Below are positions 1 through 7,442 of a stretch of 13,641 nt of DNA, in pieces. The stretch covers positions 1-13,641 of the forward strand of contig JABHEX010000340.1 of NCBI GenBank assembly GCA_018676385.1, read 5' to 3'. This DNA comes from Akkermansiaceae bacterium. Its GTDB lineage: Bacteria; Verrucomicrobiota; Verrucomicrobiia; Verrucomicrobiales; Akkermansiaceae. The notes beneath the pieces are model-generated. The model searched no databases, was not told the DNA's origin, and worked only from the letters and a program-made list of their open reading frames with translations. Position numbers and translations under genes: made by a program. The first letter of the stretch is position 1; every line of letters begins with the position of its first letter.

Positions 1-1258
1 CAATCAGTTCGCGGCAGAGTTTTTCCGCCTTGGTGTAGTTGGCTAGTGTTTGTTCGGGTGTGAGCCGGTAGCGCACAGGCGCCGGGGTGAAGCAGTCGTG
101 GATGGCGGTGATTTTTTTGTCGGGGTTGAGGACAAGGAAGTCGCCGATGTAGAGAGATTGCAGCTGTGCCATGCTGCGGGTGTGCGGCATGAACTGGTCT
201 GAAACTAGTATTTCCTTAGCAGCACCGTGGCCGCGGCCGTACTTTGCTAGGCTGGACATGAGTAGGATGTGGCCGTGAGGATTGATGAGGTAGCCTTGTG
301 GTTTGGGGATGGCAAAGATCTTTGCCAGTCGGCTATTTTTTCCGCCGGGCAGGTGGACGGCTGTCCAGTTCAGCCCGAGTGCGCGCAGTTGTTTTTCGCC
401 AGCATCGGGGAGCTGGTCGATGTTGAAGCTAAACACGCTCAAGTGATCGGCGTAGGCAGCCATTTCCTCGTGGATTTTCTTCAGCTCCTCCTGGTGGCTG
501 GGCATTTGGGCCGACCAAAATACGACGATGCTGGCGTGCCCTAACTGGTCGACGGGAAAGCTGAGCGTGGCGCCGTCGGCGCGTTTGAAGTTGCCGGTGA
601 ATGGCACATCGGCGCGGCCGAAGCCGAGGTTCTTGAGTCGGAACTGGACGACATCGGCATTGCTGGCGTGGCGTTCGGTCATCAGGGTGACGATTTTATT
701 TTCGAGCTCACGGGCCTCGATGTTGCGGGCGATCATGGCAGCGATCATCAGGCACTTGGGTTCGGCTGGTGTGTCGCGGTAGCGGTTGATCAGTGCGGTG
801 AGTGCTTGAATGCGTTCCTCTTTCTCGGCGCTCTTCTGATCGAGCGTCATGTTAGAAAACAGGAGGTCGGCGTCGAGCCGAAGTGTGGCGTAGGTGTCGG
901 GTGCCTTGGCGAGCTTGCCGCAGATTTCGAAGAGCGACTCGCGGTTGCGGTCGGAGTTGTCCATGCTAAGCAGGAGCTTCTGGCTTTGGAACATGATGGC
1001 GAGGACGTGGAAGCGGTTCGGCGCGGCGGGGGATGCTTCGATCAGGCTATTGCCTTTGCGGATGATGCTTTTGCAGGAGCGTCGTTTTTTAGCGGCGGAG
1101 CTCTGAGATTTGATCTCGGTGAGGTCTTTTTGCAGCGCGGTGATTTCGCTCGCCGGGATGTCGGCTGCGTGTGACTGGTCGGTGAACAGGCAGAGGAAGG
1201 CAGAGAGAGTCGCCAGGCAAGCGATCCGGAAACCGGGTATTCTTTGATGATGTATCAT
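1..1258 (-). CDS. P1: exported TPR/thioredoxin-like family protein, 3' end outside window
   Basis: The frame is open from an ATG at 1258 to the window edge, giving 419 N-terminal residues of a protein that should be about 900 long by comparison with P2 and P3. A signal peptide ends near residue 31 (DQSHA then ADIP). A helical region follows, with the family motif KKRRSCKSIIRKGNSLIEA at residues 57-75. A thioredoxin-like domain spans about residues 215-335: the strand before the active site reads SIVVFWSAQMP (243-253), where TlpA-type proteins have a WCxxC motif, so both redox cysteines are gone. TPR-like helices begin near 400. The start is only 14 bases after the ancestral stop of P2, so the two are probably co-transcribed. 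There is no good Shine-Dalgarno site (GAGAT at best). The biochemical role is unknown; an exported scaffold or binding protein is my inference. Confidence 0.85.
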   Translation of the reverse strand, partial: MIHHQRIPGFRIACLATLSAFLCLFTDQSHAADIPASEITALQKDLTEIKSQSSAAKKRRSCKSIIRKGNSLIEASPAAPNRFHVLAIMFQSQKLLLSMDNSDRNRESLFEICGKLAKAPDTYATLRLDADLLFSNMTLDQKSAEKEERIQALTALINRYRDTPAEPKCLMIAAMIARNIEARELENKIVTLMTERHASNADVVQFRLKNLGFGRADVPFTGNFKRADGATLSFPVDQLGHASIVVFWSAQMPSHQEELKKIHEEMAAYADHLSVFSFNIDQLPDAGEKQLRALGLNWTAVHLPGGKNSRLAKIFAIPKPQGYLINPHGHILLMSSLAKYGRGHGAAKEILVSDQFMPHTRSMAQLQSLYIGDFLVLNPDKKITAIHDCFTPAPVRYRLTPEQTLANYTKAEKLCRELI

Positions 1259-1272
1259 ACTGGATATCTCTA

Positions 1273-1353
1273 TTAACTATGCTTGGGTTCTGACTCTTTC
1301 AACTTGTCGTGGAATACTCCGTAGTGGGATGGGGTAGGATGGTCCCAAGAGCC
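1273..1353 (-). pseudogene. Former 3' end of P2, cut off by an in-frame TAA
   Basis: The bases after the P2 stop (TAA at 1354-1356) stay open in the same frame for 26 codons and end at a second TAA at 1273-1275. The translation contains TPSHYGVFHDKLKE, which matches APSVYKAFHEKLIK near the C-terminus of P3 (7 of 14 identical). The DNA at 1299-1315 matches 7476-7492 in 16 of 17 positions. This looks like coding sequence that was once the end of P2. Alternatives are a leftover of another deleted paralog, or a sequencing error that created the stop. Confidence 0.6.
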
Positions 1354-4059
1354 TTATTTCCCCTGGTGTGGGTTCAGGCGGAAGTTTTTGCGGTTGTCGT
1401 CGGTGTAGAGGCCGAAGGGCGATTTGTTGTGGGGAGTGGTTGGTTTGGCGGCTTGGATGCGTAGGGTTTTGGCTTCGGTACCGCGGCCTAGCTGGTCGAG
1501 GATGTCGGCTTTGTAGAGTTCCATTTCCTGGTGGAGTTCGCAGCGGTGGACTTTGCCGAAGCCGAATGTTTGGTGGGATTCGATGGCGGTGTCGATATCT
1601 GCTAGTGCGGCTTTCCAGTCTTTCAGGCCGACGTGGGCGCGGGAGCGACAGTAAAAGCGGAACGTTGCCCACCAGTCTCCTTTGATTTTTTCGGGTGCCC
1701 AGACATCGGTGAAGAGTTTGACGGCTTGTTTGAAGTCGCCTTGGTCGAGTGCGCTTTTGGCGGTTTCGTGTTCGAGCACGTTGAGTTGGGCTTCGACTCC
1801 GTACCGTATGACCGATGAGATGCGGCTGCCTTGCACGGGGTAATCGAGACCGGAGGCGAACCATGAGATGCTGGCGTCGGGGCGGAGCAAAAAGATGTTA
1901 GGGTTCTTGTCGGCGGAGAAGATGCCGTATTTTGGGACCAGTGGGTTGTCGAGTCCGTTAGGGAGTGTTGTGACTTCACAGGTCCACTCGTGTTTTTTGA
2001 CCAAGGCTTTGATTGCGGCGATGTCGTTATTGAGGAATGCGGCGATAACCTTGATGCCCTTGGGTTTATGCTCGGCCGCCATGCGGGTCATCAGTTTGAT
2101 GAGGGCGTCCTGTCCCTTTTCGCTTACTTCATCGGCGGGTAGTTCAAGGATGGTGAGATAAGTGATTTTGTTGTCGGTGGCTTTGGGCAGGTTGATGGTT
2201 TTACCGTCGAGTGTGTTGAGGTCGGTGTTGATGATGCGGGTTGTATCGGCCGGTTCGTCTAGGGCGGAGACATTGCGGTAGTTGGTGTGGCGTTCTGCGC
2301 GACTATATCCGTATCGGCTGAAGGTGGTTCGGAAGGCGCGGTAGGTATGGTGGCGATCGCGGAGGAAGGTGATGATGGGCCAGAGCGCGGGGGTGTCGTT
2401 GTTGAGCTTGAGCAGGGTCTCACGGTATTTGGCGTGGAAATCACGGTCATTGGCATCCATGGCGAGCAGGGCGGCGGCGGCGATAGCGTGGGCGGGTGAC
2501 TTATTTCCGCCGGTGGCTTTGACAAATTCTGCTAGAACGGATGCCGGTGGAGTTTTTCCGAGGCGAAGCTTGTTCTTTGCCAAGCAAAAATGTGGCACGA
2601 CCTTGGCTTCGGCTGGAAGCTTGGTAGCGAGCGACGCCTTGGCTTCGGAGACAGCGGTTTCGAGATGTTTGGGTTCGGCGGCGAGGTTCCACATGCCGAG
2701 CAGGGCGATGATGCGATGGTTGCGGATCTGCCAGAGGTCGGTGGCATCGGGGTGGGCTTTGCTGGCCGCCTGGCAGAGTTGACTCGCTTTGGTGTAGTTC
2801 GCCAGTGCCTGATCTTGGCTGATGCGGTAGCGTTGAGGGACGGGAGTGAAGCATGCCTGGATGGCATCGATTGTCGCCGCGGGAATGGATGATGATTTGG
2901 CTTTGCGGCTCACAAGAAAATCGCCGATGAAGAGTGCCTGGAGTTGGGAGAGGTAGCGGGTGCTATCGAGGCAGAGTTCGAGGGTTGGCGGGGTGGAGGT
3001 GAAGGCGGCTGGTTTCGGTTGCTTGCCTTTGGTGCGTGGGATCAGGGGCAAGAAGCCATCGAACTGGAGCGCGGTGACCAACTGGGAGTGTCCTTGGGCG
3101 TTGACGAGGATGGCGCCTGGATTGGTTTTGATGTAGGTGTTGAAGGCGGGGTTGTTAGTGCCGCCTGGGAAGTGCATGGCGGTCCAATCTAACTGGTTGT
3201 CACGGAGGAATTTTTCTCCGGCATCAGGGAGCTTATCGAGGTTGAAACTGAACACGCGGAAGCGGTCGGGGTAATTGGTTTGTATGGCTTTGACCTCTGC
3301 GAGGCGGTCGGTGATAGCGGGCGTATCCTTTGACCAGAAGTAGAGCAGAGTGGTGTGGGCCATGCAGTCCATGGGGAAGTTGAGGAGTGTGCCGTCGGCA
3401 CGTTTGTAGTTGCCGGTGAAGATGACGTCGAGGAGGCCGGACTTTCCAAGTTTACGGAAGTATTTGATGACATCGTGGTCGCCTTGGAATCGTTCGGTGA
3501 GGGTTTTTAGGAGTTGCTGTTCTAGTTTGAAGGCTTCAAGTTTGGGCGCGATGAGGATTGCCATTTTTAATGACTTCGCTTCGGCCGGGGTGTTGCGGTA
3601 GCGTCTGACCATCTGCTCGAGTGCTTCGGTGCGCTCTTTGAAGTCGGCATTTATTTCCGAGAGTTTTTTTTCCGAGAGGATGAGGTCGGCTTGGAGTCGG
3701 AGCGCGGCGTAGCGGTCGGGCGCCACGATGAGTTTGGCGCATGTTTCAAAGAACGAGGCACGGTTTTTCTCAGAATTGTCCAAGGCGAGAAGTCGGCGCT
3801 GGGATTGCAGGATGATGGCGAGGACTTCGAAGCGGTTGGGTGCGGTTGGGTGAGCCTCGACTAATGAGTTGCCTTTGCGGATGGTGCTTTTGCAGGCGCG
3901 GCGTTTTTTGGTGGCCGAGGTCTCGGTGAGTTCGGCAGCGGATTCCTTTTGTAGGGTGGTGACTTCGGCTTTTGGGATGGGTGCTGCCTGTGTGTTAGTC
4001 AGGTGGAGGCAGGTGATCAGAATGGTAAGTAACGTGACTCGAAGGGTTGGAGTTATCAT
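1354..4059 (-). CDS. P2: exported double thioredoxin-like/TPR family protein
   Basis: A 901-residue protein. A signal peptide ends near residue 25 (TNTQA then APIP). An N-terminal helical region (30-205) carries the family motif KKRRACKSTIRKGNSLVEA (51-69). Thioredoxin-like domain 1 (about 212-330) has YFWSKDTP at 240-247 in place of the WCxxC region and a proline-strand segment NPGAILVNAQG near 313-323. TPR-like helices follow (about 409-500). Domain 2 (about 610-735) starts with LNTLDGKTINLP and has the usual proline-strand element NPNIFLLRPDA at 719-729, again without CxxC. C-terminal TPR-like helices run from about 770 to 875. Neither domain should be a thiol oxidoreductase; a binding or scaffold role is inference. 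The ATG at 4059 is chosen because it directly precedes the signal peptide; no Shine-Dalgarno site is visible. The C-terminus appears shortened by a nonsense codon. Confidence 0.9.
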   Translation of the reverse strand: MITPTLRVTLLTILITCLHLTNTQAAPIPKAEVTTLQKESAAELTETSATKKRRACKSTIRKGNSLVEAHPTAPNRFEVLAIILQSQRRLLALDNSEKNRASFFETCAKLIVAPDRYAALRLQADLILSEKKLSEINADFKERTEALEQMVRRYRNTPAEAKSLKMAILIAPKLEAFKLEQQLLKTLTERFQGDHDVIKYFRKLGKSGLLDVIFTGNYKRADGTLLNFPMDCMAHTTLLYFWSKDTPAITDRLAEVKAIQTNYPDRFRVFSFNLDKLPDAGEKFLRDNQLDWTAMHFPGGTNNPAFNTYIKTNPGAILVNAQGHSQLVTALQFDGFLPLIPRTKGKQPKPAAFTSTPPTLELCLDSTRYLSQLQALFIGDFLVSRKAKSSSIPAATIDAIQACFTPVPQRYRISQDQALANYTKASQLCQAASKAHPDATDLWQIRNHRIIALLGMWNLAAEPKHLETAVSEAKASLATKLPAEAKVVPHFCLAKNKLRLGKTPPASVLAEFVKATGGNKSPAHAIAAAALLAMDANDRDFHAKYRETLLKLNNDTPALWPIITFLRDRHHTYRAFRTTFSRYGYSRAERHTNYRNVSALDEPADTTRIINTDLNTLDGKTINLPKATDNKITYLTILELPADEVSEKGQDALIKLMTRMAAEHKPKGIKVIAAFLNNDIAAIKALVKKHEWTCEVTTLPNGLDNPLVPKYGIFSADKNPNIFLLRPDASISWFASGLDYPVQGSRISSVIRYGVEAQLNVLEHETAKSALDQGDFKQAVKLFTDVWAPEKIKGDWWATFRFYCRSRAHVGLKDWKAALADIDTAIESHQTFGFGKVHRCELHQEMELYKADILDQLGRGTEAKTLRIQAAKPTTPHNKSPFGLYTDDNRKNFRLNPHQGK

Positions 4060-4265
4060 GTGATGGATATTTGTGATCTGGCTTGGAAATACGCTAATTA
4101 CGCGATGGGAGACTTGGGGTGGAAGTTCGATTTTGAACTACGGAAAGCACTGAATACCTGGAAGGGCTTGTTGTTTGTCTTTTTGGTTTTTGTTAGATGA
4201 GTGAGCGGCTCGGTTGGGAGCTTGGATCGTCGGCTCATCTCTCCACTGCCGCTTTTACCTCATCT
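4060..4265. other. Intergenic gap between transglutaminase-like gene and P2
   Basis: This 206-base stretch is the longest gap in the window. It is the leader of P2. I see no ORF with family resemblance, no tRNA-like structure, and no convincing -35/-10 pair on the minus strand. It holds a weak inverted repeat (4195-4240) and a short 5-bp hairpin (4124-4128 with 4135-4139). A promoter for P2 is plausible here because the upstream gene is unrelated to P2, but I cannot point to it. Confidence 0.6.
4195..4240. repeat. Weak inverted repeat downstream of the transglutaminase-like gene
   Basis: AGATGAG (4195-4201) pairs with CTCATCT (4234-4240) across a 32-base loop, 26 bases past the stop of the upstream gene. 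On the minus transcript the stem is followed by an A-rich, not U-rich, tract. It is therefore not a normal intrinsic terminator and may be chance. Confidence 0.3.
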
Positions 4266-6137
4266 TCATTTCACGGGTTTCAGTTTGAAATGCTTGATGC
4301 TGACGCCTTTATTCGGAGCATACTGGGTAAATAAGATCTGGTTCCGTCCCTCTTTCAATTCGAGTTCAACGGGTTGGGTATTCATCCAGTCGGCTTTGGT
4401 GTAGGGGATGTTGACATCCACGAGAGTTCTTCTGTTGATGCGAAGCAGGAATTTTCGGTCCATGGTCACGGTGCAGACATGTGCGGTAAATTTGTATTTG
4501 CCGGCCTTGGGGATATCTACCCTGTAACTGAGCAATTCCGGGCGGAGGCCAGCCAAACCGTAGTGGACCTGCATGCCGCCATCGATGCTTTCCATGAATA
4601 GTACCTTATCACCGTTCTTCGGTGCTTTGCACGCCGCTACGGGAATGGTGATGGTGCCATCCTTGGCCACGGTGATCTTGCGAAACTTCTCAGGGATCTT
4701 TATCTGTTTGATCTCTTCCTTCTCGGTGCTTATGTTAGATTCCGCAAGTTCTTCACCCGTGGCACCGACGTCTTCGATTTCCTGATCTTCGACGATCGCT
4801 TGTCGTTTATAAAACCCAAGCAATCGCCAGAAGCCACCGCTTGATCCGTAGTTGCGCGGGGCGTTTTCCGCCAGCGCCTCCCCCAACCACTTACACATCA
4901 GTGCCTGCTTGAACCCCTTGGGGTCTTCTTGTGCCTGTGATTCCAATAGAAACTCCATGGGAGGCATTCCATTGATGTGGTTGCAGAAACTGATATGTGG
5001 TCCCAGGACGGTGGTCCATCCGTCCGGAGTCCAGTGCGCCATGGCTCCGTGACCCGGGGAGGGGGCACGACGAGAAGGGATGCCGAAAGCGTAGCCCGAG
5101 ATCTGCCCGACGAAGGCACGCGGACCGCAAATGCCGCCTTCGAGAAAGAACTTCTGAATGTTGCTCAAATCGGCCGGCATGCCGCTTCTGTCGACGCCGC
5201 CGCAATAGGGAATGTCGCTTCGAACGATCCGGCAGTAGCGCCATCTGTATTCCAGACGCGTGTGATCGGGACGGTAGTTGCGCAGCACCTTTCTCATCCA
5301 GTCGATATCTTCAAGCGTGTAGGAGTCTGGAAATACAAAGCGATAGTTCCATCCGGTCCCACCAATTTTATCAAAAATTGGATCCAGTATTTTGTCGTCG
5401 TATGCCTTCAGGTAATTCTGGTAGTAATTGACCAGGGACTCGGCTGTGGGAATGTCGCGATAGACATAGTAATCGTGGGCATACTGGAGCGATACAGCCA
5501 GTGCCCAAACCTGGAAGAAACCCTCGTGAGAACGTTTCGTGGCTTTTTGAATAGCGGTGTAGCTTCGCATCGCCTGGCCGTAATTTCCGCCGCTGGCGCC
5601 TCCCAGCGTCATGGCCTGCACGACGAGTTTGTCGTCATTGAGCAGCTGATCAATCAGAGCTTTTTCTTTTTCGCCCTGTTGCGCAAACCCGGCCAGGCGA
5701 TTCGGGGTGGCATGCGTCAGCAGTGCGAATTTGGCCATGGTGGCCAGATCTTTTTCGCCGGCGAGAAAGGCATCAATGTCCTTCATGACAGCTCGGGCCG
5801 CCGTAACGACCTCTTTCTGTTTTTCAGCAAAGGCCGGGTTGCCCGGGCCGTATTTCACACTAACATCATTACCCATGACCTTCTTGGTCACAGGTGTGAC
5901 ATTCTCAAGCTTACCGAGCCGCTTGGTGAATTCAGCCTTTTTCTTTTCGTCCACCTTGGGTTCCAGGCGCGTGATTGCTTGCTTAAGATCAGCCTGCATC
6001 TTGCTGTAATGTGCCTCGAGTTTCTTGCCTTCGGGGGTCAGGCTAACAGGCGCTGGCTTCGCAGCCGCAACGACGGATGTCGATAGGGCCAAGATCGTCA
6101 TGATCCATACGCTCTTGATGATGTTGTGTTTCTTCAT
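4266..6137 (-). CDS. Secreted transglutaminase-like protein with C-terminal carbohydrate-binding-type domain
   Basis: A 623-residue protein. A signal peptide (MKKHNIIKSV, then a hydrophobic stretch ending VVAAA, about residue 26) directs export. A helical region covers 30-240. The core has GGICGPRAFVGQISGYAFGIP (334-354) followed by PGHGAMAHWTPDGW (361-374). This arrangement of a cysteine after GG, a downstream GIP and a histidine before Trp resembles transglutaminase-like cysteine domains, with Cys337 and His363 or His368 as candidate catalytic residues; the acid partner is not clear (Asp372 possible). Residues about 487-623 look like a beta-sandwich of the CBM6/CBM35 kind, with VDIPKAGKYKF and ELKEGRNQILF. 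The start at 6137 is preferred over an in-frame ATG at 6215 because it has a good Shine-Dalgarno site and begins the signal peptide. It lies 61 bases after the pectate-lyase-fold gene, likely in one transcript. Substrate unknown: cell-surface peptide or glycopeptide processing is a guess. Confidence 0.8.
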   Translation of the reverse strand: MKKHNIIKSVWIMTILALSTSVVAAAKPAPVSLTPEGKKLEAHYSKMQADLKQAITRLEPKVDEKKKAEFTKRLGKLENVTPVTKKVMGNDVSVKYGPGNPAFAEKQKEVVTAARAVMKDIDAFLAGEKDLATMAKFALLTHATPNRLAGFAQQGEKEKALIDQLLNDDKLVVQAMTLGGASGGNYGQAMRSYTAIQKATKRSHEGFFQVWALAVSLQYAHDYYVYRDIPTAESLVNYYQNYLKAYDDKILDPIFDKIGGTGWNYRFVFPDSYTLEDIDWMRKVLRNYRPDHTRLEYRWRYCRIVRSDIPYCGGVDRSGMPADLSNIQKFFLEGGICGPRAFVGQISGYAFGIPSRRAPSPGHGAMAHWTPDGWTTVLGPHISFCNHINGMPPMEFLLESQAQEDPKGFKQALMCKWLGEALAENAPRNYGSSGGFWRLLGFYKRQAIVEDQEIEDVGATGEELAESNISTEKEEIKQIKIPEKFRKITVAKDGTITIPVAACKAPKNGDKVLFMESIDGGMQVHYGLAGLRPELLSYRVDIPKAGKYKFTAHVCTVTMDRKFLLRINRRTLVDVNIPYTKADWMNTQPVELELKEGRNQILFTQYAPNKGVSIKHFKLKPVK

Positions 6138-6147
6138 AATTCTATAT

Positions 6148-6153
6148 TCCTTT
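6148..6153 (-). promoter_or_regulatory. Shine-Dalgarno site deciding the start at 6137
   Basis: AAAGGA on the minus strand, 10 bases before the ATG at 6137. It supports this start rather than the upstream in-frame ATG at 6215, which would place 26 non-signal residues before the signal peptide. Confidence 0.75.
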
Positions 6154-6198
6154 GTTGTAGATATGTTATGGCAGCGCATATGCTTTTGGTTAGCCTTG

Positions 6199-7233
6199 TC
6201 ATTTTCCAGCTCCAATATTCTTTCTGGTTAATCCGGATCCGATCCGGCGGGCTTGGATTCTGGCACCACCGTTCTTAATAAACTGGTCGACTGCGCCCTT
6301 ACCACCTAGGACGACCCAATAGTTGATATCGCCGATGCCCAGGTTCTTGGGATCGTTGATGTCGCTGACAAGCGTCTGCCAGGCATTTCCTGCGTTTGTC
6401 TGTCCCTTACCTGGCATCTCCGTGTTCAGCTGCTCGATGGAGAAACCGTGTCTGCCCGAAACCGTCACATGATGGGTACTGCGTTGCGAACACACCCGCC
6501 CAAACCGAGAGGCATGATTGGCGGTAGCGAATTCAAGACTGTTAATGTTGGAGCCGAGGTTGATGTTGTCGCCGTTGGTGTGTTCGTTGACAAGGATCCC
6601 GGTATGATATCCGGTTACCATCACATTGTTCAAGATCGTGAGGGCTCCGTTGTTGTTAGCCGGGGTGATCAAGCCACTGGTGCCATGGGTCGGCTTGGAG
6701 GCCTGAACACTGTAGATGTCTGTGTTGATGAAAACGTTTTCTATCTTGCATTGCGCCGCGTTCAGCAAGTCGATGCCGCTGATCCCCGGGTTGTCGTAGG
6801 TGCGGACATCAAGATTTCGGATCACCACATAGACACCGGAAAAAATCATATACAATTTTTCAGGCTTGTTGTCGGCGTAAATAACGGCGGGTCCCGATTT
6901 GTCCAGGCACTTGAGAATTGTGCCGTTCTTTTGAAACGGAAATGCGCCGATCGTCCCCCACACCGGTGTCGGTTCACTCTCGCCCACAATTTCTACCGTG
7001 ATCCACTTTTTGGTTCCGGGGATAATGATCCGGCCGCGATAGACGCCATCCGGCAGGTACATGCGTCCGCCTCCGGCCTCGATCACCGCCTTGAGGCACG
7101 CCGAAAACGCTGCCGTGTTGTCCGTTTTGTCGTCGCCTTTCGCCCCGTAATCCGTGACATCGAAGGTCTTCGCCTCCACTTGAGTTACAGCTACCGCAAC
7201 CATCATCAGACCGCATAAGATCATTCGTTTCAT
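6199..7233 (-). CDS. Secreted pectate-lyase-fold (right-handed beta-helix) protein
   Basis: A 344-residue protein. A signal peptide (MKRMILCGLMMVAVAVTQVEA) is followed at once by FDVTDYGAKGDDKTDNTAAF (24-43) and GGGRMYLPDGVYRGRIIIPG (54-73), the hallmark opening of the pectate lyase superfamily 3 type (PF12708-like) found in beta-helix glycan-active enzymes and phage-tail-like proteins. Strand-rich sequence with asparagine turns follows (160-260). The C-terminus carries AVDQFIKNGGARIQARRIGS (314-333), which is repeated in the neighbouring degraded ORF. I cannot identify catalytic residues, so lyase activity and substrate are not shown; a glycan-binding or glycan-cleaving role is inferred from fold only. 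The ATG at 7233 is chosen over those at 7353 and 7251 because of the Shine-Dalgarno site and the signal peptide. Confidence 0.85.
   Translation of the reverse strand: MKRMILCGLMMVAVAVTQVEAKTFDVTDYGAKGDDKTDNTAAFSACLKAVIEAGGGRMYLPDGVYRGRIIIPGTKKWITVEIVGESEPTPVWGTIGAFPFQKNGTILKCLDKSGPAVIYADNKPEKLYMIFSGVYVVIRNLDVRTYDNPGISGIDLLNAAQCKIENVFINTDIYSVQASKPTHGTSGLITPANNNGALTILNNVMVTGYHTGILVNEHTNGDNINLGSNINSLEFATANHASRFGRVCSQRSTHHVTVSGRHGFSIEQLNTEMPGKGQTNAGNAWQTLVSDINDPKNLGIGDINYWVVLGGKGAVDQFIKNGGARIQARRIGSGLTRKNIGAGK
6234..6294 (-). repeat. Copy A of a 61-bp coding repeat (C-terminus of pectate-lyase-fold gene)
   Basis: This segment aligns without gaps to 7306-7366 with about 70% identity by hand count. 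It shares GTCGAC near one end and GGATCGGATCCG at the other. It encodes the conserved tail VDQFIKNGGARIQARRIGS. Confidence 0.75.
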
Positions 7234-7242
7234 TGTTATTTT

Positions 7243-7248
7243 TCCTTT
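7243..7248 (-). promoter_or_regulatory. Shine-Dalgarno site deciding the start at 7233
   Basis: AAAGGA on the minus strand, 9 bases before the ATG at 7233. It is the same hexamer as that of the next gene (6148-6153). Confidence 0.75.
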
Positions 7249-7288
7249 CATTCTATTGGTTTCACGTTTTTTCTGATTCTCCCGTGCT

Positions 7289-7441
7289 CTAGTTTCCGCC
7301 CGAAGCGGATCCGATCCTTCGTGTCCGGAATAAAGCACCTCCCTTTTTAACAAACTTGTCGACCGCCGCTGAGACGGGAAGGCTTGGTAACCTCGCCGCC
7401 ATCGCTAAACAAAAACTGCCAATCGTTGTTCGTGTGTTCAT
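7289..7441 (-). pseudogene. 50-codon remnant of a second pectate-lyase-fold gene (internal deletion)
   Basis: A short ORF starts at ATG 7441, overlapping the TGA stop of P3 by the tetramer ATGA, and ends at TAG 7289-7291. Its first half (MNTRTTIGSFCLAMAARLPS, then LPVSA) resembles a modest signal peptide. Its second half, VDKFVKKGGALFRTRRIGS, matches VDQFIKNGGARIQARRIGS at the C-terminus of the intact pectate-lyase-fold protein (12 of 19 identical). The whole beta-helix body is missing while the frame is kept. The simplest reading is a gene of about 340 codons collapsed by an in-frame internal deletion. It could instead be a functional small exported protein that shares only the tail. It has no good Shine-Dalgarno site and would rely on coupling to P3. 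Confidence 0.65.
7306..7366 (-). repeat. Copy B of the 61-bp coding repeat (in the remnant ORF)
   Basis: The partner of 6234-6294, in the same orientation and about 1.07 kb away. The similarity fades before the GTCGAC end and after the GGATCCG end, so only the C-terminal coding tail is shared. Confidence 0.75.
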
Positions 7442-7442
7442 G
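7426..7442 (-). repeat. 17-bp direct repeat, copy at the end of P3 / start of remnant ORF
   Basis: The minus-strand sequence CATGAACACACGAACAA is identical to 10290-10306. Here it contains the start codon of the 50-codon remnant ORF and overlaps the stop codon of P3. Confidence 0.85.

Noticed and set aside
4195..4240. Intrinsic terminator after the transglutaminase-like gene
   Set aside because: The 7-bp stem has a 32-base loop and no U-tract on the minus transcript.
4977..6086. A 369-codon plus-strand ORF opposite the transglutaminase-like gene
   Set aside because: It lies wholly inside a gene with a signal peptide, a Shine-Dalgarno site and recognisable domains. Its own translation has no family features and an irregular composition.
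6448..7218. A 256-codon plus-strand ORF opposite the pectate-lyase-fold gene
   Set aside because: It is an antisense shadow; the minus strand carries the PF12708-type opening motif in frame.
6199..7353. ATG at 7353 as the start of the pectate-lyase-fold gene
   Set aside because: The extra 40 residues are charged, precede the signal peptide, and run in another frame across the remnant ORF. The Shine-Dalgarno site points to 7233.
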